Translations under genes and position numbers: made by a program
In this document: in pieces, positions 31,231-39,240 of the stretch
Numbering within the stretch: the first letter of the stretch is position 1
Layout of the letters: every line of letters starts with the position of its first letter
NCBI RefSeq assembly: GCF_000701445.1
Contig: NZ_JNIX01000015.1
Location: 62,001 to 126,000, forward strand
Direction of reading: 5' to 3'
From: Brevundimonas bacteroides DSM 4726
Lineage (GTDB): Bacteria > Pseudomonadota > Alphaproteobacteria > Caulobacterales > Caulobacteraceae
Length of the DNA: 64,000 bases
The notes under the pieces: model-generated
The model's input: the letters and a program-made list of their open reading frames with translations, nothing else
What the model was told of the DNA's origin: nothing
Database searches by the model: none

Positions 31231-32235
31231 GTGGCGTTCCGCGACGGACCGTTCGATCAGCTCAAGGTGCCGCTGGCCTGGACCGCCGCGGTCGCGGTGG
31301 TCGTCGCCCTGATCGCATCCGTCCTGATGATCATCGGCGACCGCCGCAACGACGGCGGCGCGCACGGCTATGGCCCCGTCCGCGCCGGCGTGGACACGGT
31401 TCTGGCCCCCATCGGCGGCGTGCTGGCGGCACCCGTTCGCTGGGCCGGCAGCGCCTCGGACTATATCGGCGGCTACTTCAACGCCGTGTCCGAGAACCGT
31501 CGTCTGCGCCGTCAGGTCGCCGAGCTCGAACCCTGGCGCGACCAGGCTATCGCGCTCAAGAACGTCAATGCCCGCTACGAGGCCATGCTCGGCCTGCGCA
31601 CCGAGCCTCCCGTCGCCATGGCCACGGCGCGGTCCGTGTCGGAATCGCGAGGCCCCTTCGCCAACGCCCGTCTTCTGGACGCGGGATCGAGCAAGGGCGT
31701 GCGTATCGGCAACCCCGTCATCAACGAGCACGGCCTGGTCGGCCGCATCGTCGGCACCACCGGCGGCGTCAGCCGGATGCTGCTGGTTACCGACGTCGCC
31801 AGTCGCGTGCCGGTGCTGGTCGACCGCACCGACGCCCGCGCCATCCTGACCGGCGACGGTTCGGGCAACCCCCGGCTGGAGTTCGTGCGCGGCGTGGGCT
31901 CGATACAGGCCGGCGACCGCGTCCTGACGTCGGGCGACGGCGGCGGCGTCCCGCGCGGCGTGCCCATCGGCGTGGCGGCGCGCGGCATCGACGGCACGTG
32001 GCGGGTCAAGCTGTTCAGCGACCGGGGCGCCATCGACTACGTCCGCATCATGCTGTTCGAAGACTTCGGCCAGCTGGTCGATCCCGAGGCACTCAACACC
32101 CCTCCGCTGGCCGGCCTGGCGACGGCTCCCGCGCCTGACGCCGCCCAGACCGCCGCCATCGGCGACGCCGCCGCCCGTCGCGCGCGTCAGACTACGGCCC
32201 CGGCCACCGCCTCGGCTCCGGGGGCGGCGGAGTGA
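31231..32235 (+). CDS. mreC: Rod shape-determining protein MreC
   Basis: Periplasmic scaffold linking PBP2 to the elongasome, 334 residues. A short cytoplasmic tail and one transmembrane helix (about residues 14-35, VPLAWTAAVAVVVALIASVL), then a coiled coil (SENRRLRRQVAELEPW) and the beta-barrel domain with VINEHGLVGRIVG and SSNPRLEF-like turns. The C-terminal ~40 residues are Ala/Pro-rich and disordered. GTG 31231 is chosen over a TTG five codons earlier because GGAAGG is suitably placed. Its stop overlaps the mreD start (GTGA). Confidence 0.95.
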   Translation: MAFRDGPFDQLKVPLAWTAAVAVVVALIASVLMIIGDRRNDGGAHGYGPVRAGVDTVLAPIGGVLAAPVRWAGSASDYIGGYFNAVSENRRLRRQVAELEPWRDQAIALKNVNARYEAMLGLRTEPPVAMATARSVSESRGPFANARLLDAGSSKGVRIGNPVINEHGLVGRIVGTTGGVSRMLLVTDVASRVPVLVDRTDARAILTGDGSGNPRLEFVRGVGSIQAGDRVLTSGDGGGVPRGVPIGVAARGIDGTWRVKLFSDRGAIDYVRIMLFEDFGQLVDPEALNTPPLAGLATAPAPDAAQTAAIGDAAARRARQTTAPATASAPGAAE

Positions 32236-32750
32236 GGCGCCCCGTCGCGGTCCGCGTGGTCGGCTCCTTCGAGCTGGTGTTTCGCCCGGCTCTGATCGCA
32301 ATCGCCCTAACCATCGTTCTGGCCACGCCGGTCGAGCTGTTTGGCCTGACCCTGCCTGAGCCGGTCCTACCGATGGTGCTGGCTTTCGCCTGGCCACTGA
32401 TCCGCCCATCCATGCTGGCGCCGGCCGTGCTGTTCGCGCTCGGACTGTTCCTCGACATCTTCTGGGGCGGGACGCTCGGCATGTGGCCGCTGGCCCTGCT
32501 GGCGGTCTACGCCGTGGTCCTGGTCTCGCGGAACCTGCTCGCCGGCCAGGAAACCCAGGTGCTGTTCGTCTGGTATGCGATCTGCACCGCGCTCGCCTTC
32601 TTCCTGGCTTATCTGATCGTCAGTTTCGACGCGGGCCGCCCGCCCAGCCTCTTGGCCCTGCTCTTGCAGGTCCTGCCGACGCTTCTTCTATTTCCCGTGG
32701 CCGACTGGATGGTCCAGCGGTTCGACGATGGTGATGTGCGCTTCCGATGA
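32232..32750 (+). CDS. mreD: Rod shape-determining protein MreD
   Basis: Small integral membrane partner of MreC, 172 residues with about five to six helices. Family landmarks are RPSMLAPAVLFALGLFLDIFWGGTLGMWPLALL, with the Asp in helix 3. It starts at GTG 32232 inside the mreC stop, and its stop overlaps the mrdA ATG (ATGA). Sequence conservation is low in this family, so gene order is part of the call. Confidence 0.92.
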   Translation: MRRPVAVRVVGSFELVFRPALIAIALTIVLATPVELFGLTLPEPVLPMVLAFAWPLIRPSMLAPAVLFALGLFLDIFWGGTLGMWPLALLAVYAVVLVSRNLLAGQETQVLFVWYAICTALAFFLAYLIVSFDAGRPPSLLALLLQVLPTLLLFPVADWMVQRFDDGDVRFR

Positions 32751-34765
32751 GCAGCGAGCCGTCCATCTTCTTCTCCGACGTCAACGAGCGGCAAGGCTCG
32801 TTCCTGCGGCGCACCTTCGTGGTCGGCGGCCTGACCGCCATCGGCGTCACCGCTCTGACGGTCCGTCTCGCGCAGCTCCAGGTCGTTCAGGCCGAGGAGT
32901 ATGCGACGCTCGCCAGTCAGAACCAGTTCAACTTCCGCCTGGTGCCCCCGCCGCGCGGTCGCATCCTGGACCGCAACGGCGTCGTCATCGCCGGCAACCG
33001 GCCCAGCTTCCGCGTGCTCGTCGTCCGCGACGAAACCAAGGATCTGGACCAGACGCTGGATCTGCTCGGCCGCCTGCTTCCTGACACCGTGGACCGTCGC
33101 CGCTCGATCATCCGTGACGTCAACGCCGCGCCGCGTTTCGCGCCCGTTCCGGTCAAGACCGATCTGACCTGGGAAGAGTTCGCCCGGGTCAACCTCTACG
33201 CCAACGAGCTGCCGGGCGTCATGGCCGACATGAACGAGGCCCGTTACTACCCCTTCGGTGGATCGTTCGCCCACGTCGTCGGCTATGTCGCCAAGCCCTC
33301 CGATCGCGACGTTCAGGCCTACCGCGACCGTAATGAAGAGGTCCCGCAGATCCTCTACAACCCCGGCTTCCGCATCGGCCGGACCGGCGTCGAAAAGGCG
33401 CTGGACGAAGATCTGCGCGGGGTCGAGGGCGGCAATCGGGTCGAAGTCGACGCGCGCGGCCGCGTCGTGGCCGAGGATGTCGGCGGTTCGCGGCCAGCTG
33501 TTCCCGGCAAAGAGATTGTGCTGACCCTGGACGCCGACGTTCAGAACCGGGCGCTGGAGGTCTTTGGCGAGGAAGCCGGCGGCGCCGTCGTGATGGACGT
33601 CCGCACCGGCGACATCCTGTGCATGGTGTCGGCGCCGTCTTTTGATCCGAACCTGTTCGTCAACGGCATCCCCAGCTCGATGTATCGTCCGCTGGCGGAC
33701 TATGAGCGGCGGCCCCTGCTGGACAAGGCGATCTACGGCACCTTCGCGCCCGGTTCGACCTTCAAGCCTGTCACCGGCCTCGCGGCGCTGAAGCGTGGCG
33801 CGAACCCCGAACGTCGCATCGTCTGCAACGGCGGCTACTACCTCGGCCGCCGCTTCGCCTGCCACGCCACCCACGGCTCGCAGAACATGCGCGAGGCGAT
33901 CAAGAACTCCTGCAACGTCTACTTCATGACGCTGGGGGTCGAGATGGGGCCGGACGCCATCGCCGAGGCGGCGCGTGAGATGGGCTTCGGCCAGGAGTTC
34001 GACATCGGCATCGACGGTCAGCGCGAGGGCCTCGTTCCCGATCGCGAGTGGCGCAGGCGTAACCCTGTGCGCGGCGACCCCATGTGGTATCCGGGCGAGA
34101 CCCCCAGCTACAGCATCGGCCAAGGCGCACTGACTGTGAACGCGCTCCAGCTCGCCACCTATACGGCGCGTCTGGCCAATGGCCGCAAGGCGGTCCTGCC
34201 GCGTCTGATCAAGAGCATCGACGGGGTGGAGCAGGGTGGCGACCGCGCCTTCGCCGACCTGCCCTACGACCCTGCTCATCTACAGGTCCTGCGCGAGGGC
34301 ATGGAGATGGTGACCGACGTCGGCGGCACCGGCTTCCGCAACAGTCAGCTGGGCCTTGGCGCGGTTCGGATGGCTGGCAAGACCGGCACCGCCCAGTCGC
34401 GCAACTATGGGTCCGGCTCGCGTAGCGGCGCAGGTCGGCCCTGGGCCCAGAAGGACCACAATCTCTTCATCGCCTACGCCCCGATCGACAATCCGCGCTA
34501 CGCCGTGTCCGTCATCGTCCAGCACGGCGGCCTGGGCGGCGGCACGGCCGGCGCGCCCCGCGCCCGCGAGATCATGAAGGTCGTCCTGCTCAAGGACGAC
34601 GAGATCCGCCAGCGCCTTGAACGCGAAGGCTTCGCCGAGACACCCGAGGATCCGGGCGCCCACGAGTCCGACAGCCTGGCCCTGAACGCCGCGCCGGCGC
34701 AGGCTGCCGCCCCGGCCGCCGAACCGGCTGGCCCGCGTCCCTACCTGCCTGCATCTCCCCAATGA
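32747..34765 (+). CDS. mrdA: Penicillin-binding protein 2 (elongation transpeptidase)
   Basis: Class B PBP that cross-links lateral wall peptidoglycan together with RodA, 672 residues. One N-terminal anchor helix (about 22-42), the pedestal domain (PPPRGRILDRNG), and the transpeptidase domain with active-site Ser337 in GSTFKP, SxN in KNSCN and KTG in MAGKTGTAQ. The last ~50 residues are an Ala/Pro-rich tail. ATG 32747 overlaps mreD and the stop overlaps rodA (ATGA at both ends). Confidence 0.97.
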   Translation: MSSEPSIFFSDVNERQGSFLRRTFVVGGLTAIGVTALTVRLAQLQVVQAEEYATLASQNQFNFRLVPPPRGRILDRNGVVIAGNRPSFRVLVVRDETKDLDQTLDLLGRLLPDTVDRRRSIIRDVNAAPRFAPVPVKTDLTWEEFARVNLYANELPGVMADMNEARYYPFGGSFAHVVGYVAKPSDRDVQAYRDRNEEVPQILYNPGFRIGRTGVEKALDEDLRGVEGGNRVEVDARGRVVAEDVGGSRPAVPGKEIVLTLDADVQNRALEVFGEEAGGAVVMDVRTGDILCMVSAPSFDPNLFVNGIPSSMYRPLADYERRPLLDKAIYGTFAPGSTFKPVTGLAALKRGANPERRIVCNGGYYLGRRFACHATHGSQNMREAIKNSCNVYFMTLGVEMGPDAIAEAAREMGFGQEFDIGIDGQREGLVPDREWRRRNPVRGDPMWYPGETPSYSIGQGALTVNALQLATYTARLANGRKAVLPRLIKSIDGVEQGGDRAFADLPYDPAHLQVLREGMEMVTDVGGTGFRNSQLGLGAVRMAGKTGTAQSRNYGSGSRSGAGRPWAQKDHNLFIAYAPIDNPRYAVSVIVQHGGLGGGTAGAPRAREIMKVVLLKDDEIRQRLEREGFAETPEDPGAHESDSLALNAAPAQAAAPAAEPAGPRPYLPASPQ

Positions 34766-35925
34766 CCGCTTCGGCCCTGACCCGTCCCGGCGAACGCGAT
34801 CGCCTTTCGACCAAGCTGTCGGAGCTGGATTGGCGGTTGATCGCCCTGTTGTCAGTCGTGGCCATGACCGGCACGGCCATGCTTTATTCGATCGCGGGCG
34901 GGCAGTGGCAGCCCTGGGCCATCGATCACCTGCTGCGCTTCGGGGCCATGCTGCTGGTCATGATCGGCTTGGCGATGGTCCACCCCAAGTGGTTCTTCCG
35001 CGCAGCCTATCCCCTGTATGGCCTGGTCGTGGTCATGGTGCTCATGATCGAGTTCACGCCGCTGGGGTACGAGCCCGCCGGAGCCGGCGCCAAGAACTGG
35101 CTGAACCTGGGCTTCATCCGCATCCAGCCGGCCGAGTTCGTCAAGCTGGGCCTGGTTCTGGCTTTGGCCCGCTGGTACCACGACCATACGGCGCAGGAGG
35201 CGCGCTGGTCCTGGAAGCTGATCTTCCCGGTCGCCATGATCGGCGTGCCGTTCCTGCTGGTGGCCAAGCAGCCCGACCTCGGTTCGGCCATGATCATCGG
35301 CCTCACGGGAGCGGCCGTCATGTTCGTGGCGGGTCTTAGCTGGAAAGTGATCGCGGCGGGCGGCGTCGCGGCGCTCGTCACCATCCCTCCATTCGTGATG
35401 TTCGGCATGCACGAATATCAGCGAAACCGCGTCCTGACCTTCCTCAGCCCGGAGTCCGATCCGTCGGGAACGGGCTACAACATCATCCAGTCCAAGATCG
35501 CGCTCGGCTCCGGTGGCCTGCTGGGTCGCGGCTATGGTCTGGGCAGCCAGAGCCAGCTCGAGTTCCTGCCCGAGCGCGAGACCGACTTCATCTTCTCGAC
35601 CGTGGCCGAGGAGTTCGGCTTCGTCGGCTCCTTCGCGCTCCTGGCCTGCTACATCGCCATCGTTCTGATCGCTCTGCGCATTGCGTCCCTGGCCCACAGC
35701 CACTTCGCGCGGATTTCGGCGGCGGGCATGACGGCCTTCTTCGCCATTTTCGTGCTCATCAACGGGGCCATGGTCATGGGCCTGGCGCCGGTCGTGGGCG
35801 TGCCCATGCCGCTGCTGTCCTATGGCGGTTCGTCGATGATGACGATCATGATCGGCTTCGGCCTGGTCCTGTCGACCCGCGTCCACCGCTATGCTGAATT
35901 GCCCAAGGGCTACGGCTTGGTCTGA
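34762..35925 (+). CDS. rodA: Peptidoglycan glycosyltransferase RodA
   Basis: SEDS-family glycosyltransferase polymerising lipid II, 387 residues with about ten helices. The catalytic-loop landmark is AEEFGFVGSF, where the Glu/Asp-containing extracellular loop sits, with PAEFVKLGLVLALARW and LSYGGSSMMTIMIGFG near the end. It starts inside the mrdA stop. It closes the elongation operon and ends six bases before the opposing pip stop. Confidence 0.97.
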   Translation: MTASALTRPGERDRLSTKLSELDWRLIALLSVVAMTGTAMLYSIAGGQWQPWAIDHLLRFGAMLLVMIGLAMVHPKWFFRAAYPLYGLVVVMVLMIEFTPLGYEPAGAGAKNWLNLGFIRIQPAEFVKLGLVLALARWYHDHTAQEARWSWKLIFPVAMIGVPFLLVAKQPDLGSAMIIGLTGAAVMFVAGLSWKVIAAGGVAALVTIPPFVMFGMHEYQRNRVLTFLSPESDPSGTGYNIIQSKIALGSGGLLGRGYGLGSQSQLEFLPERETDFIFSTVAEEFGFVGSFALLACYIAIVLIALRIASLAHSHFARISAAGMTAFFAIFVLINGAMVMGLAPVVGVPMPLLSYGGSSMMTIMIGFGLVLSTRVHRYAELPKGYGLV

Positions 35926-35931
35926 GCCGCC

Positions 35932-36942
35932 TTAGAGCGTCGCCGCCCAGTCCGTTCCGCGCACCAGGCTGTCGACGATGCCGGGCTCCGATGACGCGTG
36001 CCCCGCGTCGCCGACGATATCCAGCTTCGCCTCAGGCATGGCGCGGTGCAGGGCCCAGGCGCTGGCGATCGGTGTGACCACATCAAATCGCCCTTGCGCG
36101 ATCCACGTCGGGATGTGCCGGATGCGGCCGATGTTCTTCAGCAGCCAGCCTTCCTCGGGGAAGAAGCCGCCGTTGGTGAAGTACCAGTTCTCGATCCGCG
36201 CGAACGCCACGGCGAACTCCGGCTCGGCGAACTTGTCCGGACGGGCGTCGGGACCCTCGACGCTGACCGTCTCGCCTTCCCAGCTGGACCAGGCCACGGC
36301 GCAGCGTTCGCGCTCGGCCACGTCCTCGCCGATCAGCCGCTTGTGGTAAGCCCCCATCAGGTCGTGCCGCTCGCCCTCTGGAATCGGCTCCACGAACCGC
36401 TCCCAGGCGTCGGGGAAGATCATCGAGGCGCCCTCCTGGTAGAACCAATGCAACTCCTTCTTGGTCAGCAGGAAGATGCCGCGCAGGATCAACGCTTTTA
36501 CCCGCTCCGGATGGGTGATGGCGTAGGCCAACGAAAGCGTCGACCCCCACGATCCTCCGAACACCGTCCACGTCTCGACACCGCAGCGTTCGCGCAACCG
36601 CTCGATATCCTCGATCAGGGTCCAGGTGGTGTTATCCTCCAGCGAGGCGTTCGGGCGCGACTTTCCGCATCCCCTCTGGTCGAACAGGATGATGCGATAG
36701 ATCGCCGGATCGAAGTAGCGCCGCATCGCCGGATTGACCGCGCCACCCGGGCCTCCGTGCAACACCAGCGCAGGCTGACCCTGCGGATTGCCGCACTCTT
36801 CGAAATAGACCTCATGGACGCTGTCGGTTTGCATCCAGCCGGACGCGAAGGGTTCGAGCTCGGGGTAGAGCTCTCGGCGGGGCGTCTCGGTCACGGGGAA
36901 GGCCATGTGGTCTCGGAGAATTGCAGCTAGAGGATCAGGCAT
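35932..36942 (-). CDS. pip: Proline iminopeptidase
   Basis: Alpha/beta hydrolase that removes N-terminal proline, family S33, 336 residues. The oxyanion/His-Gly motif is VLHGGPGGAV, the nucleophile elbow GGSWGSTLSLAYA and the final catalytic His in GDAGHASSEPG. The region before ELYPELEPFASGW is variable. ATG 36942 overlaps the DUF423 stop by 8 bases, which favours coupling. ATG 36906 (MAFPVTETPRREL) is a plausible shorter start that begins closer to the conserved part. Confidence 0.93.
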   Translation of the reverse strand: MPDPLAAILRDHMAFPVTETPRRELYPELEPFASGWMQTDSVHEVYFEECGNPQGQPALVLHGGPGGAVNPAMRRYFDPAIYRIILFDQRGCGKSRPNASLEDNTTWTLIEDIERLRERCGVETWTVFGGSWGSTLSLAYAITHPERVKALILRGIFLLTKKELHWFYQEGASMIFPDAWERFVEPIPEGERHDLMGAYHKRLIGEDVAERERCAVAWSSWEGETVSVEGPDARPDKFAEPEFAVAFARIENWYFTNGGFFPEEGWLLKNIGRIRHIPTWIAQGRFDVVTPIASAWALHRAMPEAKLDIVGDAGHASSEPGIVDSLVRGTDWAATL

Positions 36943-37306
36943 TGACGGAAGGTGACCGGAAGACTGCGAGCGCGACTACGAGCCAGCCCGCGATCATCAG
37001 AACCCCGCCGACTGGAGCCACTGCGCCCATCGCCGGCAACGACGCCAGGCCGATCAGCGAAAGGGCAAGGCAGAAGACCAAGCCCCCAACAGCGGCCATC
37101 CATCCGCCGATTTGCGCCAGTCGCGGCGCGGCCGACCAAAGGGCGCAAGCGAGGCCGAGCAGGGCGTGTGCCAGCTGATAGCTCGCGCCTGTGGTCAGCA
37201 ACGTCTTGACCTGCGGCCCGGCCCCATGAGCGGCGAAGGCGCCGACGGCGACCGCCATGGCGCCGTTCAGGGCGGCGAAGCCTGCGAGCGAGCGATTCCA
37301 ACTCAT
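36935..37306 (-). CDS. DUF423 family membrane protein
   Basis: A 123-residue protein with four helices and the DUF423 signature: LNGAMAVAVGAFAAHGAG at the start, then TGASYQLAHALLGLA. Function unknown; the YgdD-like family is widespread. ATG 37306 begins the family N-terminus; a GTG six codons earlier is less likely. The end overlaps the pip start by 8 bases. It is divergent from the MFS transporter across 50 bases. Confidence 0.9.
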   Translation of the reverse strand: MSWNRSLAGFAALNGAMAVAVGAFAAHGAGPQVKTLLTTGASYQLAHALLGLACALWSAAPRLAQIGGWMAAVGGLVFCLALSLIGLASLPAMGAVAPVGGVLMIAGWLVVALAVFRSPSVNA

Positions 37307-37356
37307 TACACGAGCGTAGCCCACGGAATCTCCGGCGTCTGCTACTGCGTCGCCGC

Positions 37357-38505
37357 ATGAGCATCGCGAGCCGAATGGCGTTGCAATATGTCCTCCTGTT
37401 CACGGCCAATGGCGTCAGCCTGCCGTTCGCCGGCCTCTGGCTGTCGGCTCAGGGCTTCACGGCGGCCCAGATCGGGGGGTTGCTGGCCGCCCCCATGCTG
37501 GCGCGCCTGGTCACCGGCCCAGTGATCGCCGTCTGGGCGGACGGCTTCCGTCGTCGACGCACGCCTATCGCTATCCTTGGCGCCGTCGCCTGCGCGGCCT
37601 ATGTCGTGGCCGGGGTCGGGCAGGGGTTGTGGATTCAGGGAGGGGCCTGGTTCGTGGCGGCGACCGCGATGGCCGCCCTGATCCCCCTGACCGACGTACT
37701 CAGCCTCCAGGCCGCCCGCCGCACCGGCTTCGCCTTCGCGTGGCCGAGGGGCTGCGGCTCGGCCGCCTTCGTCATCGCCAACGTCCTGATGGGCGCGGTT
37801 CTCAGCGGCGCCTCGGTGGATGGCGTCATCGTCGGCGTCGCGGTCGCCTCGGGCCTGCTCGCGCTCATCGCCGCGACCCTCCTCCCCACCGACGGCGTGG
37901 CCGAGCGGGGCCGGGCGCGCGACCGCTTCGCCGGCGTCGGCCGTCTGCTGAAAGACCGCCTGTTCATGACCGCGCTCCTCGCCATCGGCGCGATCCAGGC
38001 CACCCACGCCTTCTACTACGGCTTCTCCGCCATCGCCTGGAAGGCGCAGAGCATAGACGAGCGCACGACCGGCCTGCTCTGGGCCTTCTCCGTGATCGTG
38101 GAGATCGGCTTCATGTGGTGGGTCGAGCCGTGGCGGCGGCGTCGCGGCATCGGCGCCATGACGATCCTGACGGTCGGGGGCCTGGCGGCGGTCGTGCGCT
38201 GGACCGCCCTGGCCTGCGCTCCGCCGCTCGTCCTGCTCTGGCCGCTTCAGGCGCTCCATGCCCTGACGTTTGCGGCGACCTATCTGGCCGGCGTGGAGAT
38301 CATCGAGCGTCTCGCCCCGCCCGGCCAGCACACGGCGGCACAGACGCTGAACTCGGTCATGGCGGCCGGCGTCCTGATCGGTCTGGCGACGCTGGCGGCC
38401 GGGCCGCTCTACGGCGCATTCGGGACGCTGGGCTATCTGTCGATGGCGGCGCTGGCGGGCGTCGGCCTGATCGCCGCCTGGTCCCTCAGGGGCCGGATCA
38501 GCTGA
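37357..38505 (+). CDS. MFS transporter (MFS_1-like/HcaT type)
   Basis: Major facilitator transporter of 382 residues with about twelve helices. It fits the small group with HcaT-like (3-phenylpropionate permease) proteins: LFTANGVSLPFAGLWLSAQGF at the start, the loop ADGFRRRRTP after helix 2, and WPRGCGSAAF in helix 5. Substrate unknown. Stands alone; its 3' end overlaps the next, opposing gene by 8 bases. Confidence 0.88.
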   Translation: MSIASRMALQYVLLFTANGVSLPFAGLWLSAQGFTAAQIGGLLAAPMLARLVTGPVIAVWADGFRRRRTPIAILGAVACAAYVVAGVGQGLWIQGGAWFVAATAMAALIPLTDVLSLQAARRTGFAFAWPRGCGSAAFVIANVLMGAVLSGASVDGVIVGVAVASGLLALIAATLLPTDGVAERGRARDRFAGVGRLLKDRLFMTALLAIGAIQATHAFYYGFSAIAWKAQSIDERTTGLLWAFSVIVEIGFMWWVEPWRRRRGIGAMTILTVGGLAAVVRWTALACAPPLVLLWPLQALHALTFAATYLAGVEIIERLAPPGQHTAAQTLNSVMAAGVLIGLATLAAGPLYGAFGTLGYLSMAALAGVGLIAAWSLRGRIS

Positions 38506-39079
38506 GGCGCGCGCGGGGCAGGGGCGACAGGTGCCGCGCCATCGCCGCCGCCGCCGCCTCGACGCCGCGTCGGACCGTTTCGGGGGCCAGACCGCTGGGC
38601 GTTCGCAACAGGCCCACGGCCACCGCGTCCGCGTTGTCCGGCAGGGCCGTCAGCACCCGATAGAGCAGATAGGATCCCGCGTCGTCCTCGCTCTCCGACG
38701 TCGCATCGGCGGCGAAGCCCGCGTCGTTCAGCGCCCGCATCATCTCCGATACCGGGGCAGTGGCCCGCGCCACCGCCGGGCCGGTCATCGACAGCTTCTT
38801 GCCGCCGCTCAGCGCCCGGTTCTCGGCGCGCATCTGGATGCGGAAGCGATCGGCCTTCTTCGTCCGGCCGACCAGCAGCACGGCGCGACAGGCTTCGTCG
38901 TCCAGTTCTCCGGTGATCACGCCCGCCAGCACGGCGGGGTCGTCCGGGCCGACCGGCAGGATACGAGCATTCAGCCCGCCCGGCGCGTCCAGCGGCCACA
39001 GGTCATCGGCATCATCGTACACGCAGACCAGCATGGCGGGCCTGCGGTCCGGCTTTTCCTCGGCGGCGGTGTCGAGCAT
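38498..39079 (-). CDS. Pyroglutamyl-peptidase-like protein, catalytic residues lost
   Basis: A 193-residue protein that aligns by eye with peptidase C15: LPVGPDDPAVL, VLLVGRTKKADRFRIQ (the RxQ/E-loop), TGPAVARATAPVSEMMRAL matching the C15 GPAAYxxxLPI block, then SEDDAGSYLLYRVL in place of TAGTFVCNxLxY. The catalytic Cys is Gly or Ser, the active-site Glu is missing and the final His is Arg. It is likely a pseudoenzyme or a new activity. Start ATG 39079. No signal peptide. Convergent with the MFS gene. Confidence 0.55.
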   Translation of the reverse strand: MLDTAAEEKPDRRPAMLVCVYDDADDLWPLDAPGGLNARILPVGPDDPAVLAGVITGELDDEACRAVLLVGRTKKADRFRIQMRAENRALSGGKKLSMTGPAVARATAPVSEMMRALNDAGFAADATSESEDDAGSYLLYRVLTALPDNADAVAVGLLRTPSGLAPETVRRGVEAAAAAMARHLSPLPRARLS

Positions 39080-39240
39080 GAAGCCTTGCGAAAGCCGTTG
39101 ACGCGAACCGGCACCCCAAACTGGAACGGGCCGGGCTGAGCATGACAGGCTCATGACAGCGGCCGGAACGTGTCGGAAATCCGGCCCGGCCGTCAAGCTC
39201 AAAGCGACGCTCGAAGGCTCGAACCGCCCTGAATCAACCG

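Noticed and set aside
32609..34279. Long minus-strand frame opposite mrdA
   Set aside because: Same GC-bias effect; no ribosome site or conserved motif, while mrdA is certain.
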